DNA of 64,000 nucleotides from CAWCAL01 sp963695075. Its GTDB lineage: Bacteria; Actinomycetota; Acidimicrobiia; Acidimicrobiales; CAWCAL01. Under the pieces are notes generated by a model that did no database searches, was not told the DNA's origin, and worked only from the letters and a program-made list of their open reading frames with translations. The stretch covers positions 1,922,001 through 1,986,000 of the forward strand of contig CAVOFR010000007.1 of NCBI GenBank assembly GCA_963695075.1. Direction: 5' to 3'. Below are positions 24,576 through 33,017 of this stretch, piece by piece (position 1 is the first letter of the stretch; each line of letters starts with the position of its first letter). Position numbers and translations under genes: made by a program.

Positions 24576-25343
24576 CTATCCGCGGGGTCCCGAGGTGGGA
24601 TGAAAGTAGGCGTCGTAGCGCATCGCCTGAGATGTCGTGAAGCGATACTCGGAATAGTTGGCGAACGTGTGCTCGTTGTTCTTGATCACGGATCCCTTGT
24701 AGTGCCACTCGTATGCAGGTGACGTGTCGAGCACCTTGGTCGGATAGGCCCTCGTGGTGTAGAAGCGAGTCCGCTTCAGATAGGAAATGGTCACCGTCGG
24801 ATTCTCGAGTGTCTGCGTGAAGAACGGGTCGAGTTCTCGGTCTCCATTCGGTTGGGCCTTCTCGAAGCTCGCATCGAGGATGTGTTTGATTCCGAAGGAC
24901 TTGGAGGTCTCGGTCTCCACGTCCTCCATTCTGGGATGGAACTCCTTGCGTAGACCCAGATACAACCCGCCAATGACGCCTATGAGGTATTCGAGGTAGA
25001 GCACCGGCACGTACGAGCAGAGCTGCTGTTCCTTCTTGTGCGTGTAGGTGACGGGAATGAAGAACATGAGCTCTCGATATGGACGCAGCTCTATCTCGGT
25101 CATGACGTCATGGACGTTGCTGCAGTTGCTGAACATCAGCATGAACGGATGCATGCCTTCGACCTTCTTCAAAGCCGGGTAGCGGTCGGCCATGACCTCG
25201 TCAGAGGGTATGGACATCGCTGGAGGCAAGATCTCGTCGAGTTCCTCTGCGGGGAAGTGGCCCGCCACTATGTAGGACGAGTTGCTTCCTTCGAGCATGA
25301 CGTCATGACGCGTACGGTTCTTGAGCTGTTCAAGCGACTGCAT
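24576..25343 (-). CDS. possible acetoacetate decarboxylase-fold protein, atypical composition
   Basis: 255 residues. The protein is rich in Tyr, Phe, Met, Lys and Asn (SNCSNVHDVMTEIELRPYRE, YEWHYKGSVIKNNEHTF) and its gene is visibly less GC-rich than everything around it. The central part, FIPVTYTHKKEQQLCSYVPV followed by IGGLYLGLRKEFHP, resembles the substrate and lysine strand of acetoacetate decarboxylase-like proteins; the Lys in GLRKE would be the counterpart, but this is only a tentative fold guess. It is divergent from the TetR-type gene and shares the regulatory region at 25344-25497, so it is a likely target of that regulator. Composition suggests acquisition from another lineage. 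Confidence 0.6.
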   Translation of the reverse strand: MQSLEQLKNRTRHDVMLEGSNSSYIVAGHFPAEELDEILPPAMSIPSDEVMADRYPALKKVEGMHPFMLMFSNCSNVHDVMTEIELRPYRELMFFIPVTYTHKKEQQLCSYVPVLYLEYLIGVIGGLYLGLRKEFHPRMEDVETETSKSFGIKHILDASFEKAQPNGDRELDPFFTQTLENPTVTISYLKRTRFYTTRAYPTKVLDTSPAYEWHYKGSVIKNNEHTFANYSEYRFTTSQAMRYDAYFHPTSGPRG

Positions 25344-25475
25344 GGCTACGGGAGCTTCCTCTGCCTTCTCCGTCGGATCGCACGGCTGAGTCCCTTGAAC
25401 GGCGATTTCGTGAGCACGACGCCAAGATGCAGAAGACCGAAGTGCGATCTGAGCGGCTCGTCTGAATTACCATGG

Positions 25476-25490
25476 GTTGACAATGTCAAC
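25476..25490. promoter_or_regulatory. perfect 15-bp palindrome, candidate TetR operator
   Basis: GTTGACAATGTCAAC is a perfect 7-1-7 palindrome in the divergent region between the decarboxylase-like gene and the TetR-type gene. It contains TTGACA on both strands, so a bound dimer would cover a possible -35 box. Size and symmetry fit a TetR-family operator. Which promoter it controls is inference. Confidence 0.6.
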
Positions 25491-25497
25491 AGGATCG

Positions 25498-26245
25498 ATG
25501 ATGCTGCTTCCCATGGCTACAGCGGGGCGGACGAGAGCCGACCGATCTCCCGGGGCTGCCCGCAAGGCCGCGAAGACCTACGACGACGCTCGGCCGCCGA
25601 AGCCGAGAGGATCTGCGCCGCGTAGTGAGGTTCGCCGGCACGACGGTGGACTGAGGCGGGAGCTCATCGATGCTGCGCTCGAGCTGGTCGAGGCCTCGGG
25701 AACGCGGGGCCTCAGCTGGCGTGAGATCGCCCGGCGAGCCGAGGTCTCGCATTCAGCCCCCTACCGGCACTTCGCGAACAAGGAGGAGCTGCTGGCCGCC
25801 GTTGCCGAGCAGGGGTTTCGTAGTCTCACCGAGCGGATGGTCGAGCAGATGGCCGGTGCGCCCGACGACGTCGCGAAGCCGCCTGGAGGCCATGGCGATC
25901 GCCTACGTCGAGTTCGCGGCCGAGAACCCTGCCCACTTCCGCGTGATGTTCGGACGCGACGTTCCCGACATCAACAAGCACGCCGCATTGCGAGAAGCCC
26001 ACGATGTCACCGACGGCCTCTTTCGCGCCGGTGTGGCCGACGTGTTCGACGAAGTCGGGCAGATCGGCATGGAGGTCGATGTCGACCAGTTTGCGCTGAT
26101 GGCCTGGTCTCTGGTTCACGGGCTCGCGTCCTTGACGGTCGATGGTCGCGTCGGGGACGTCGGCGAGGCCGCAGTGGCTCCAGGTGAGCATGTGCGGTCC
26201 ATGACGAACCTGATCAGGACACTCGTCCAGGCGAGGAGGGCCTGA
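25498..26245 (+). pseudogene. TetR/AcrR-family regulator with WHG domain, broken by a one-base frameshift
   Basis: The N-terminal half is read in the frame starting near 25498 and contains the helix-turn-helix LSWREIARRAEVSHSAPYRH. The C-terminal half, with LEAMAIAYVEFAAENPAHFR (WHG-type ligand domain, TetR_C_33), continues in the next frame to the stop at 26245. The switch is at 25877-25883: removing one C from AAGCCGCC restores AKRLEAMAIAY exactly. Either the base is a sequencing error or the regulator is recently inactivated. The exact start is unsure; an ATG at 25498 with AGGA in front is chosen. It precedes, and probably controls, the catabolic operon from 26289 on. Confidence 0.8.
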
Positions 26246-26288
26246 TGATCCCGATCAGCGCCGTCACGAGGACAGGAGCGGACCAGGC

Positions 26289-27323
26289 ATGACTTCGCGT
26301 CGAGGGCAGGACAGGCGCTACTGGGGAGTCGTGGCACCGCTGCCTGCGTCCGTGATCGCGATGTTCGCGCAGACGGCAGAGGCGCAGGGGCTCGAAGGAC
26401 TCTTTGCCCCGCAGGTCATGGGGCCTCCGTGGTCGACGCTGGCCGTGGCGGCAGCCCACACCGAGCGGCTGAAGGTCGCCAGTGGGATTGCGATTGCGGC
26501 GGCTCGCAGTCCGTTCGAGACCGCGATGGCCGCCATCGACATGGATCGCATCAGCGAAGGTCGCTTCGTCCTCGGGCTCGGTGCCTCCGTTCAGGCCTGG
26601 ACCTGCGGGCTCTTCGGTGCCCCTCCGCACAAGCCGATCGCGCACTTGCGCGAGACGGTGGCCGCAGTGCGACACATCATCGGTGGCGCACACAAGGAAG
26701 AGGGACTGGAGCCGTTCGACGGGCAGTACTACCAGGGCGACTACTCGACGTTGCAGCAGCAGGATCCTCCGGTTCGCGAGGAGATCCCGATCTGGCTGGC
26801 GGCGCTGCGCGGTCCGGCGGTGCGCCTGGCGGCGGAGGTCGGGGACGGGATCATGGGCCATCCGATCTGGTCGGTCGACTGGGCCATCGACAAGATCCAG
26901 CCGGAGTTGGCGAAAGGACTCGAGCGTGGTGGTCGCAGGCGTGAGGATGTCGAGCTCAACCTGTGGTTCTGGTGCGCACCGAACACAGACGAAGCCGAAG
27001 CCATCGACGACGCACGAACGACCGTCGGCTTCTATGCCTCCTTCGAGCAGTACGAGTCGTTCTTTGCTGCCCATGGCTTCCGCGATGAGGCTCGCCGAGC
27101 GCAAGAAGCCGGGCGTCAGCGGGACGTCTTGACGCGTCCGGACGTCGTGCCCGATGAGATGGTTCGAACCTTTGTGCTGTGTGGGAAGAGCGATTCGATC
27201 CTCGAGCGCATCGAGCGGGCATGGACGATTGCAGACTCACTCGTCGTCATTCCCCCTGCGTACGGCGTAGAGCCCATGAAGATGATGCAGTATCAGGCCG
27301 AGATAGCGGAGCTCCTGTATTGA
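26289..27323 (+). CDS. LLM-class F420-dependent oxidoreductase
   Basis: 344 residues, ATG start with AGGAGCGG upstream. It has the bacterial luciferase-like barrel: RRYWGVVAPLPASVIAMFAQ at strand 1, TERLKVASGIAIAAARSPFE, and RISEGRFVLGLGASVQAW, the pattern of F420-dependent LLM oxidoreductases found in large numbers in mycobacteria and relatives. These enzymes oxidise or reduce alcohols, imines or lipid intermediates using F420 or FMN. It is the first intact gene of the run that includes nitroreductase, thiolase, ligase and phosphotransferase genes. Confidence 0.87.
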   Translation: MTSRRGQDRRYWGVVAPLPASVIAMFAQTAEAQGLEGLFAPQVMGPPWSTLAVAAAHTERLKVASGIAIAAARSPFETAMAAIDMDRISEGRFVLGLGASVQAWTCGLFGAPPHKPIAHLRETVAAVRHIIGGAHKEEGLEPFDGQYYQGDYSTLQQQDPPVREEIPIWLAALRGPAVRLAAEVGDGIMGHPIWSVDWAIDKIQPELAKGLERGGRRREDVELNLWFWCAPNTDEAEAIDDARTTVGFYASFEQYESFFAAHGFRDEARRAQEAGRQRDVLTRPDVVPDEMVRTFVLCGKSDSILERIERAWTIADSLVVIPPAYGVEPMKMMQYQAEIAELLY

Positions 27324-27422
27324 CTCCTGGGCCCCCGTCGGCCTTGGCCGCCGCGCTTCGGAGGCTCGAGGGTCGGCTTCGTTCTGACCACAAGGTGCTG
27401 ACGGTAGGACAAGGAGAGGGAA

Positions 27423-28211
27423 ATGGAACTCAAAGAGGTCATGGGGCGGAGGCGGTCGATTCGCTTTCTCGACCCTGACAAGCCCGTCGAGCCCGAGAAG
27501 ATCCAGATGATGTTCGAGGCATCCCGGATCGCGTCGCACTGGGGGAACGTCCAGAGTCTGCGCGGGATTGCGGTCTTTCGCGATTCGGCGCCCCAGGAGG
27601 TGATCGACTCGGTCACTTCTCCCATCGGCGGCTACCAGATCGGTCTGGCACCCGTGTCGATCGTCTGGTTTCTCGAGACCGCCGCCGTGGACGACCAGGC
27701 GGACCGTCTCCGGGAGCTCTGCAAGGTCGGTGCGCTCGGCTACGGCGAGGGCAAGGAGCAGGCGATCGAAGAGCAGCTGATCCCCCTCTTCAAGAACATC
27801 GAGGAATCGACCAAGGCGCCCGGCCTCGGCGAGGTCGACTGTGGTCAGGGCATCGCCCAGGCCACGCTCATGGCCTTCGACCTGGGACTGGGAACCTGCT
27901 GCCTCGGGACGCCGCACGGTGAGCAGATCCGCCAGAACCTCGGCATGCCGGAAAGCTGTCGGATCTTGCTGATCCAGACCGTTGGTTACCCGAGGGAGAG
28001 CCCGGAGGCGGGTGGCCAGCGCCCCCGCCTGCCGTTCGAGGAGCTCTTCCACATCGATGGCTACGGCAATCCCTTCCCGCGCTCACAGGAGATCGTCGAC
28101 GAGCTGACCCGCGACCAGATGTTCCAGGCTCCCGCTCCGCTGCCGGGGCGCGAAGACGAGCTCGAGCATCTGCAGGATGCCCTGGGCCTCGAGGGCAACG
28201 GGCTGCTCTGA
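27423..28211 (+). CDS. nitroreductase-family flavoprotein
   Basis: 262 residues, ATG start with AAGGAGAGG upstream. MELKEVMGRRRSIRFLDPDK is the N-terminal FMN-phosphate-binding pattern (RRRSxR), followed by FEASRIASHWGNVQSLR and, near the C-terminus, the second FMN region DLGLGTCCLGTPHG. The family reduces nitro, quinone, enone or halogenated compounds with NAD(P)H-reduced FMN. It lies 99 bp after the LLM gene and 33 bp before the thiolase gene in one transcription unit, so it likely reduces an unsaturated or activated intermediate of the same pathway. Confidence 0.85.
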   Translation: MELKEVMGRRRSIRFLDPDKPVEPEKIQMMFEASRIASHWGNVQSLRGIAVFRDSAPQEVIDSVTSPIGGYQIGLAPVSIVWFLETAAVDDQADRLRELCKVGALGYGEGKEQAIEEQLIPLFKNIEESTKAPGLGEVDCGQGIAQATLMAFDLGLGTCCLGTPHGEQIRQNLGMPESCRILLIQTVGYPRESPEAGGQRPRLPFEELFHIDGYGNPFPRSQEIVDELTRDQMFQAPAPLPGREDELEHLQDALGLEGNGLL

Positions 28212-28244
28212 GCCAACGGGACCGACCGGGAGGAGAGAAGTGGA

Positions 28245-29477
28245 ATGCGTCTCAACGCAATAGTCGCCGGTGTCGGCATGACCACATTCGGAAGACACAT
28301 GGATCGTGGGCTCAAGTCTCTCGGCGCCGAGGCGGTTCAGACCGCGTTGGTCGATGCCGGAGTCGAGGCGAAGGCGCTCGAGGCCGCCTACGTCGGCAAC
28401 GCCGCCGCGGGCGTGGTGACCGGCCAGGAGTCGATTCGCGGTCAGGTGATCCTCCGCTCGATCGGCCTGGGGCAGCTGCCGGTGGTGAACGTCGAGAACG
28501 CCTGTGCCAGCGCCTCGACGGCCTTCAACCAGGCCTGTGCCATGGTCTCGGCGGGCTACTACGACATCGTGCTGGCGCTCGGTGTCGAGAAGCTCTACCA
28601 CGAGGACAAGAAGGTCTCCTTCGGCGCATTCATGGGTGCCGTCGACGTGGAGTCGATGTCGACCATCATCGAGCAGCTGCAGGAGGCGGCCAAGTCCTCG
28701 GGAGCGAAGTCCGCCTCGTCGGGCTCGGGCAAGAATCGCTCGATGTTCATGGACATCTATGCGCAGGTGGCGCGTGCCCACATGGCGGCATACGGCACGA
28801 CCGTGGAGCAGTATGCCGCCGTGTCGGCGAAGAACTCCTTCCACGGCAGCCTGAACCCGCGAGCACAGTTTCGCGAGGCGCTCACGGTCGAGCAGGTGCT
28901 GGCACAACCCATGATCGCCGAGCCGCTGACGCGCTCCATGTGCTCGCCCATCGGCGACGGGGCGGCGGCCGCTGTCGTCGTGAGCGAACGCAAGGCGCGC
29001 GAGCTCGGAGTGAGCGGGCCGGTGCGGGTCGTCTCGAGCGTGTTGCGCTCGGGCTGGGACCATGGCCCCGGCGAGCCGGGAACTGGCGAGGTCTGCTCCG
29101 CCGAGGCGTATGAGGAGGCCGGCGTCGGGCCCGCGGATCTGGACGTGATCGAGTGTCACGACGCCTCGGCGCCCTCCGAGGTCTTCGCCTACGAGTCGCT
29201 CTCGTTGTGCGGAAAGGGCGAGGGCGGGAGGCTGATCGAGGAGGGTGCCACCCGTCTGGGAGGGCGCTGCCCGGTCAATACCAGCGGCGGGCTTCTTCGC
29301 AAGGGACATCCGGTGGGCGCCACCGGCCTTGCGCAGATCGTGGAGCTGACCGAGCAGTTGCAGGGGCGCTCGGGTGAGCGGCAGGTCGAGGGAGCGAGGG
29401 TGGCGCTCGCCCACAATGGTGGCGGCACGATCGGTCCCGACGCGGCCGCCATGTGCGTGACGATTCTGAAGACATAG
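28245..29477 (+). CDS. thiolase-family protein (SCP-x/lipid-transfer type)
   Basis: 410 residues, ATG start with GGAGGAGAG upstream. The nucleophilic Cys is in VNVENACASASTAFNQAC (near 87), and SGGLLRKGHPVGATGLAQIV carries the conserved His-containing block. The final catalytic block is less standard: VALAHNGGGTIGPDAAAMC. This matches the non-decarboxylating SCP-x-like thiolases that split 3-ketoacyl-CoA, often in sterol side-chain or branched-acid degradation. The first two thirds contain an insert (SSGAKSASSGSGKNRSM) typical of this branch. It works in the cytoplasm with the acyl-CoA ligase encoded 12 bp downstream. Confidence 0.87.
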   Translation: MRLNAIVAGVGMTTFGRHMDRGLKSLGAEAVQTALVDAGVEAKALEAAYVGNAAAGVVTGQESIRGQVILRSIGLGQLPVVNVENACASASTAFNQACAMVSAGYYDIVLALGVEKLYHEDKKVSFGAFMGAVDVESMSTIIEQLQEAAKSSGAKSASSGSGKNRSMFMDIYAQVARAHMAAYGTTVEQYAAVSAKNSFHGSLNPRAQFREALTVEQVLAQPMIAEPLTRSMCSPIGDGAAAAVVVSERKARELGVSGPVRVVSSVLRSGWDHGPGEPGTGEVCSAEAYEEAGVGPADLDVIECHDASAPSEVFAYESLSLCGKGEGGRLIEEGATRLGGRCPVNTSGGLLRKGHPVGATGLAQIVELTEQLQGRSGERQVEGARVALAHNGGGTIGPDAAAMCVTILKT

Positions 29478-29488
29478 GGGGAGCACGG

Positions 29489-31114
29489 ATGCGCGAGCGC
29501 AACGATTGGATTCTGGCCGACATGATCGAGGCTCGGGCGGAGCAGAAGCCGGACCTCGACGTACTGACCTTCGAACATCTGAGCCTCGATGGCGGGGCCA
29601 CGCGGGACGAGGTCCGCACCTACGCCGACCTCCATCGCAACGGCAACCGAATCGCCGCCGCACTCATCGGCTACGGAATGGAGCGTGGCGATCGCTTCGG
29701 TCTGATGATGCGCAACCACCCCGAGTACGTGGAGAGCATGATCGCGGCATCGATCTCCGGCTGTGTGTTCGTTCCCATCGACCCGCGGACCCGGGGAGAG
29801 AAGCTCGCCTACATGCTGCGAAACGCCGGCTGTCGTGGTGTGGTCTGTGCTGACTACTGCCTCGTGGAGGTAGGTCGGGCTCGCAAGGAGGTGCCCGGTA
29901 TCGGTTGGGTGCTCGGGCTCGAAACGGGGGAGGGACCCGAGGCCGTACCGCTCGAGAGCGAGGTCGCGGTGGATTCGATGCGCGAGGCGCTGGCCAGCCG
30001 GACCGCCACGCTGGAGCCGCGTGTCGAGGACGGGAACGATCCGCTCCAGATCATCTACACCTCGGGGACCACCGGCGACCCGAAGGGAGTCGTCTTCCCC
30101 AATGTTCGCTTCGGGGTCTCGTCGATGCTGGGAGTGATCTTCGGCTACGAGCCGGAAGAGCGGCCCTATACCGGCCTCTCCCTGACCCACGGGAACGCAC
30201 AGGCGGTGACGCTGGCTCCCTCGTTGGGCATGGGGCTCCGAGCGGTCTTCAGCCGACGCTTCACCAAGTCCAAGCTCTTCGACGTCTGTCGCGCTCACGG
30301 CGCCACCACCTTCTCCCAGCTCGGTGGCATGGCGACCGCCATCTACAGCGAGCCGGAGCGTCCCGACGACGCGGACAACCCGGTGCGCATGTTGGTCAGC
30401 GCGGGCATGCCCCGGGCGATCTGGGAGGCCTTCGAGCAGCGCTTCGGGCTCGACATCTTCGAGTGGTACGGGGCCGTCGAGGGCGGCTTCTGCTTCAAGC
30501 CCGTCGGCCATGGCCCGGTCGGATCGTTCGGAATGCCCGGTCCCGATCTCGAGATGAGGATCCTCGACGAGCGCGACGTGGAGTGCCCGCCAGGGGTGGT
30601 CGGCGAGATCTGCTCGCGCCCGGCGGACCGCACGGAAGCGGCCGAAGTCGAGTACTTCGACAACCCTGAAGCCTCGGCGGAGAAGACGCGCGGTGGCTGG
30701 CTCCGCAGCGGCGACATGGGACATCGCGACACGGATGGCTGGCACTTCTTCGACTATCGCAAGGGTGGTGGACTGCGTCACAACGGAGACTTCGTGAACC
30801 CGGGCTTCGTCGAGAAGGTGATCGCCGAGCACCCTCAGGTCAGCGATGTCTTCGTCTACGGCGTCGAGGCGGCCTCGGGAGCACCGGGGGAGAAGGACGT
30901 GGTTGCTGCCATCGTTCCCGAGGAAGCCACGGAGTTCTCGTCGTCCTCGGTCTTCGAAGCCTGCCGTGCGGGTCTCGAGTCCAACTTCGTTCCCAGCTAT
31001 CTGCAGGTGGTGGACGAGATCCCGAAGACGGCATCCGAGAAGCCCCAGGAGCGATTCCTGTTCGAGGCATTCACTGCCAATCCCGAGGCGGTCCACGCCG
31101 AAGAGCGTGGTTGA
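29489..31114 (+). CDS. acyl-CoA ligase (AMP-forming, ANL superfamily)
   Basis: 541 residues; the ATG at 29489 follows GGGGGAG, and a longer frame to 29453 would overlap the thiolase stop. Motifs are IIYTSGTTGDPKGVVFP (P-loop), FEWYGAVEGGFCFKP (A5 region), GWLRSGDMGHRDTDGW with the Asp that binds ribose, and a C-terminal lysine region (IPKTASEKPQERF). Enzymes of this type activate a carboxylic acid to its CoA ester through an acyl-adenylate. Residues after the P-loop are Gly-rich rather than aromatic; the substrate cannot be deduced. Position beside the thiolase gene fits a degradation pathway. Confidence 0.88.
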   Translation: MRERNDWILADMIEARAEQKPDLDVLTFEHLSLDGGATRDEVRTYADLHRNGNRIAAALIGYGMERGDRFGLMMRNHPEYVESMIAASISGCVFVPIDPRTRGEKLAYMLRNAGCRGVVCADYCLVEVGRARKEVPGIGWVLGLETGEGPEAVPLESEVAVDSMREALASRTATLEPRVEDGNDPLQIIYTSGTTGDPKGVVFPNVRFGVSSMLGVIFGYEPEERPYTGLSLTHGNAQAVTLAPSLGMGLRAVFSRRFTKSKLFDVCRAHGATTFSQLGGMATAIYSEPERPDDADNPVRMLVSAGMPRAIWEAFEQRFGLDIFEWYGAVEGGFCFKPVGHGPVGSFGMPGPDLEMRILDERDVECPPGVVGEICSRPADRTEAAEVEYFDNPEASAEKTRGGWLRSGDMGHRDTDGWHFFDYRKGGGLRHNGDFVNPGFVEKVIAEHPQVSDVFVYGVEAASGAPGEKDVVAAIVPEEATEFSSSSVFEACRAGLESNFVPSYLQVVDEIPKTASEKPQERFLFEAFTANPEAVHAEERG

Positions 31115-31273
31115 GATGTCGTTCGGTCCCAGAAATCCGGGTGCGGTGTGGGCCCTCGATCGGCTCGAGTCATTCCTGGCGGCGGGACGAGAGGGCTGCC
31201 CGCGGTGGGCGAGCCCGGGAGCTACCATGCACGTTCGAGAGCGGTCGGTGAGAAGGGGAGTCCGGGGCTGACG

Positions 31274-32362
31274 ATGGGAGCGCTGCCTGCGATCATCGCC
31301 GAGCCCTCGTTGGTCACTCCGGAGTGGCTCACCGACGTGCTCGTCGCTTCGGGCGCGGCTCGGGCCGGCGCTTCGGTGGTCTCCCAAGTCGCGACGCCCG
31401 TCGGTACGGGCAAGCTCGGTGAGAATGTGCGCTTCGAGCTCCAATGGAGCGACGGCCCCGACGGAGCGCCGGCAAGCGTCGTCGGCAAATTCCCTTCGGC
31501 CGACCCGACGAGTCGCCAGGCCGGTCTCGTCACCGGCATCTACGTCCGCGAGGTCTCCTTCTACCGTGAGCTCGCCCACCGGGTCGGGATGCGCATTCCG
31601 GCCTGCCACCTCGCCGATGTCGACCTGGGCACCGGCGAGTTCGTACTCATCCTCGAGGACATCACCCCCGCCCGGCAGGGCGATCAAGTCACGGCGTGCA
31701 GCGCCGACGAAGCAGCGATCGCCATGGAACAGCTCGCTCTGCTGCACGCGAGCCTCTGGGACGATCCCGAACTCGAGGGGCGCGACTGGCTCACGCGGCG
31801 CGGAGCCGACGGCGGCCAGTCGCTGTCCGAGTTCTATCGAGGTCTCGTCGGCTCGTTCATCGAGCAGTACGCCGATCGGCTGACCGACCGAACCCGCTCG
31901 GTGGTGGAGCGGTTCACGCCGTACGTGACGAGTTGGCTCGCTACGGACCGAGAGCCGTTCACGCTGCTGCACGGCGACTACCGTCTCGAGAACATGCTGT
32001 TCGGTACCGGCGGTGGTGCACCGCCGCTCACGACCGTCGACTGGCAGACTCCGAGCGTCGGGCCCGGACCCAGCGACGCCGCCTACTTTCTCGGTGCCGG
32101 ACTGAAGACGTCCGAGCGCCGGACTCATGAGCGCGAGCTGCTCGAGGTCTACCGCCGGGGCCTGACAGCGAAGGGCATCGACATCGGTCCCGACGAGTGT
32201 TGGGCCTCCTACCGCGTCAACACGTTCGCAGGTCTGCACATGGCCGTCGTGGCTTCCGTGCTCGTGGGACGCGATCCCCGCAGCGACGAGATGTTTCTCG
32301 CCATGGCCGAACGCCACGCCGCGCACGTCGAGGACCTCGAGGCCTTCGACGCGCTGGGCTGA
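31274..32362 (+). CDS. aminoglycoside-phosphotransferase-fold kinase
   Basis: 362 residues. The chosen ATG starts MGALPAIIAEPSLVTPEWL; an upstream GTG at 31250 is possible. The kinase core has VVGKFPSADPTSRQ with the ATP-binding Lys, the Brenner motif LLHGDYRLENMLF with catalytic Asp and Asn, and TVDWQTPSVG with the magnesium Asp. Proteins of this subgroup in actinobacteria sit beside acyl-CoA and steroid-type catabolic genes rather than resistance genes, and phosphorylate small hydroxylated compounds. It ends the rightward catabolic run and meets the molybdoenzyme operon tail-to-tail with 7 bp between stops. Confidence 0.82.
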   Translation: MGALPAIIAEPSLVTPEWLTDVLVASGAARAGASVVSQVATPVGTGKLGENVRFELQWSDGPDGAPASVVGKFPSADPTSRQAGLVTGIYVREVSFYRELAHRVGMRIPACHLADVDLGTGEFVLILEDITPARQGDQVTACSADEAAIAMEQLALLHASLWDDPELEGRDWLTRRGADGGQSLSEFYRGLVGSFIEQYADRLTDRTRSVVERFTPYVTSWLATDREPFTLLHGDYRLENMLFGTGGGAPPLTTVDWQTPSVGPGPSDAAYFLGAGLKTSERRTHERELLEVYRRGLTAKGIDIGPDECWASYRVNTFAGLHMAVVASVLVGRDPRSDEMFLAMAERHAAHVEDLEAFDALG

Positions 32363-32369
32363 CGGGCTG

Positions 32370-33017
32370 TCAGCGAGCGCCGTCCCGAGCGAGTACCGCC
32401 AGCTCGGTCGCCACGAACGTGTCGAAGAGCGAGGTGGTGCTGCGGTAGATGGGTGGAGGATCGAGTGCGGCCACGCGTGCCTTGACGAGCGAAGCCCAAT
32501 TCGTCACGTAGCGCTCGAGCAGGTCGCGCTGGGCTCGGCGGAACGTCTCCACCTCGCCGGCGGATGCTTCACACTCCTGGTAGGTGAGAAAGGCGAGGAA
32601 CTCCAGCACCGCGGGGATGGCGTCGGGTAGGTCACTGACCTCGGCATTCACCGTGCTGAGCCCGAAGTGACGGTACAGACGTAGGAGATCCTCCATCACC
32701 TGGCTGCGATCGCCGGTGAGGACGCCCCCATAGAGCGGGCAGGTGGACCCGGCTGTCGGGACGTCGAAGATCCGGATGTAGTCGGAGGCGATCCCGTCCT
32801 CTCGGTCGGCCTGCAGCCCCTCGACATCGAGTGGGAGTGCGTAGGGAACCGAATCGCGAAGCTGCTCCAGATCGTCGCGGAGCGTGCCACTCACGTGGGC
32901 TTCGAGGAGCTCGGATGTCGGGTAGGTGAGCAGCTCGGCCAAGTGGGTGTAGAGCGCCATGCGCGCCGGTGCCGCCGCGTGATGGGCCCGAGTTCCGACC
33001 TTCGTAGCCGCGCTCAC
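32370..33017 (-). CDS. TorD/NarJ-type chaperone for type II DMSO-reductase-family enzyme
   Basis: 215 residues; ATG overlaps the beta-subunit stop by four bases. It is an all-helical protein with LYTHLAELLTYPTSELLEAH near the N-terminus and the conserved block SDYIRIFDVPTAGSTCPLYG (about 85-105), which matches the YxxLF and CPLYG-like blocks of NarJ/DdhD/EbdD chaperones. These cytoplasmic proteins hold the apo alpha subunit until molybdenum cofactor is inserted, and are not part of the final enzyme. Last gene of the leftward operon. Confidence 0.87.
   Translation of the reverse strand: MSAATKVGTRAHHAAAPARMALYTHLAELLTYPTSELLEAHVSGTLRDDLEQLRDSVPYALPLDVEGLQADREDGIASDYIRIFDVPTAGSTCPLYGGVLTGDRSQVMEDLLRLYRHFGLSTVNAEVSDLPDAIPAVLEFLAFLTYQECEASAGEVETFRRAQRDLLERYVTNWASLVKARVAALDPPPIYRSTTSLFDTFVATELAVLARDGAR

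Noticed and set aside
25477..25498. TTG 25477 or ATG 25483 as the TetR start
   Set aside because: Both lie inside the palindromic operator-like site; the ATG at 25498 has an AGGA just upstream.
29189..32326. Very long open frame on the minus strand (over 1000 codons)
   Set aside because: Antisense to the thiolase, ligase and kinase genes that have clear motifs; composition is Arg/His/Asp-rich shadow.
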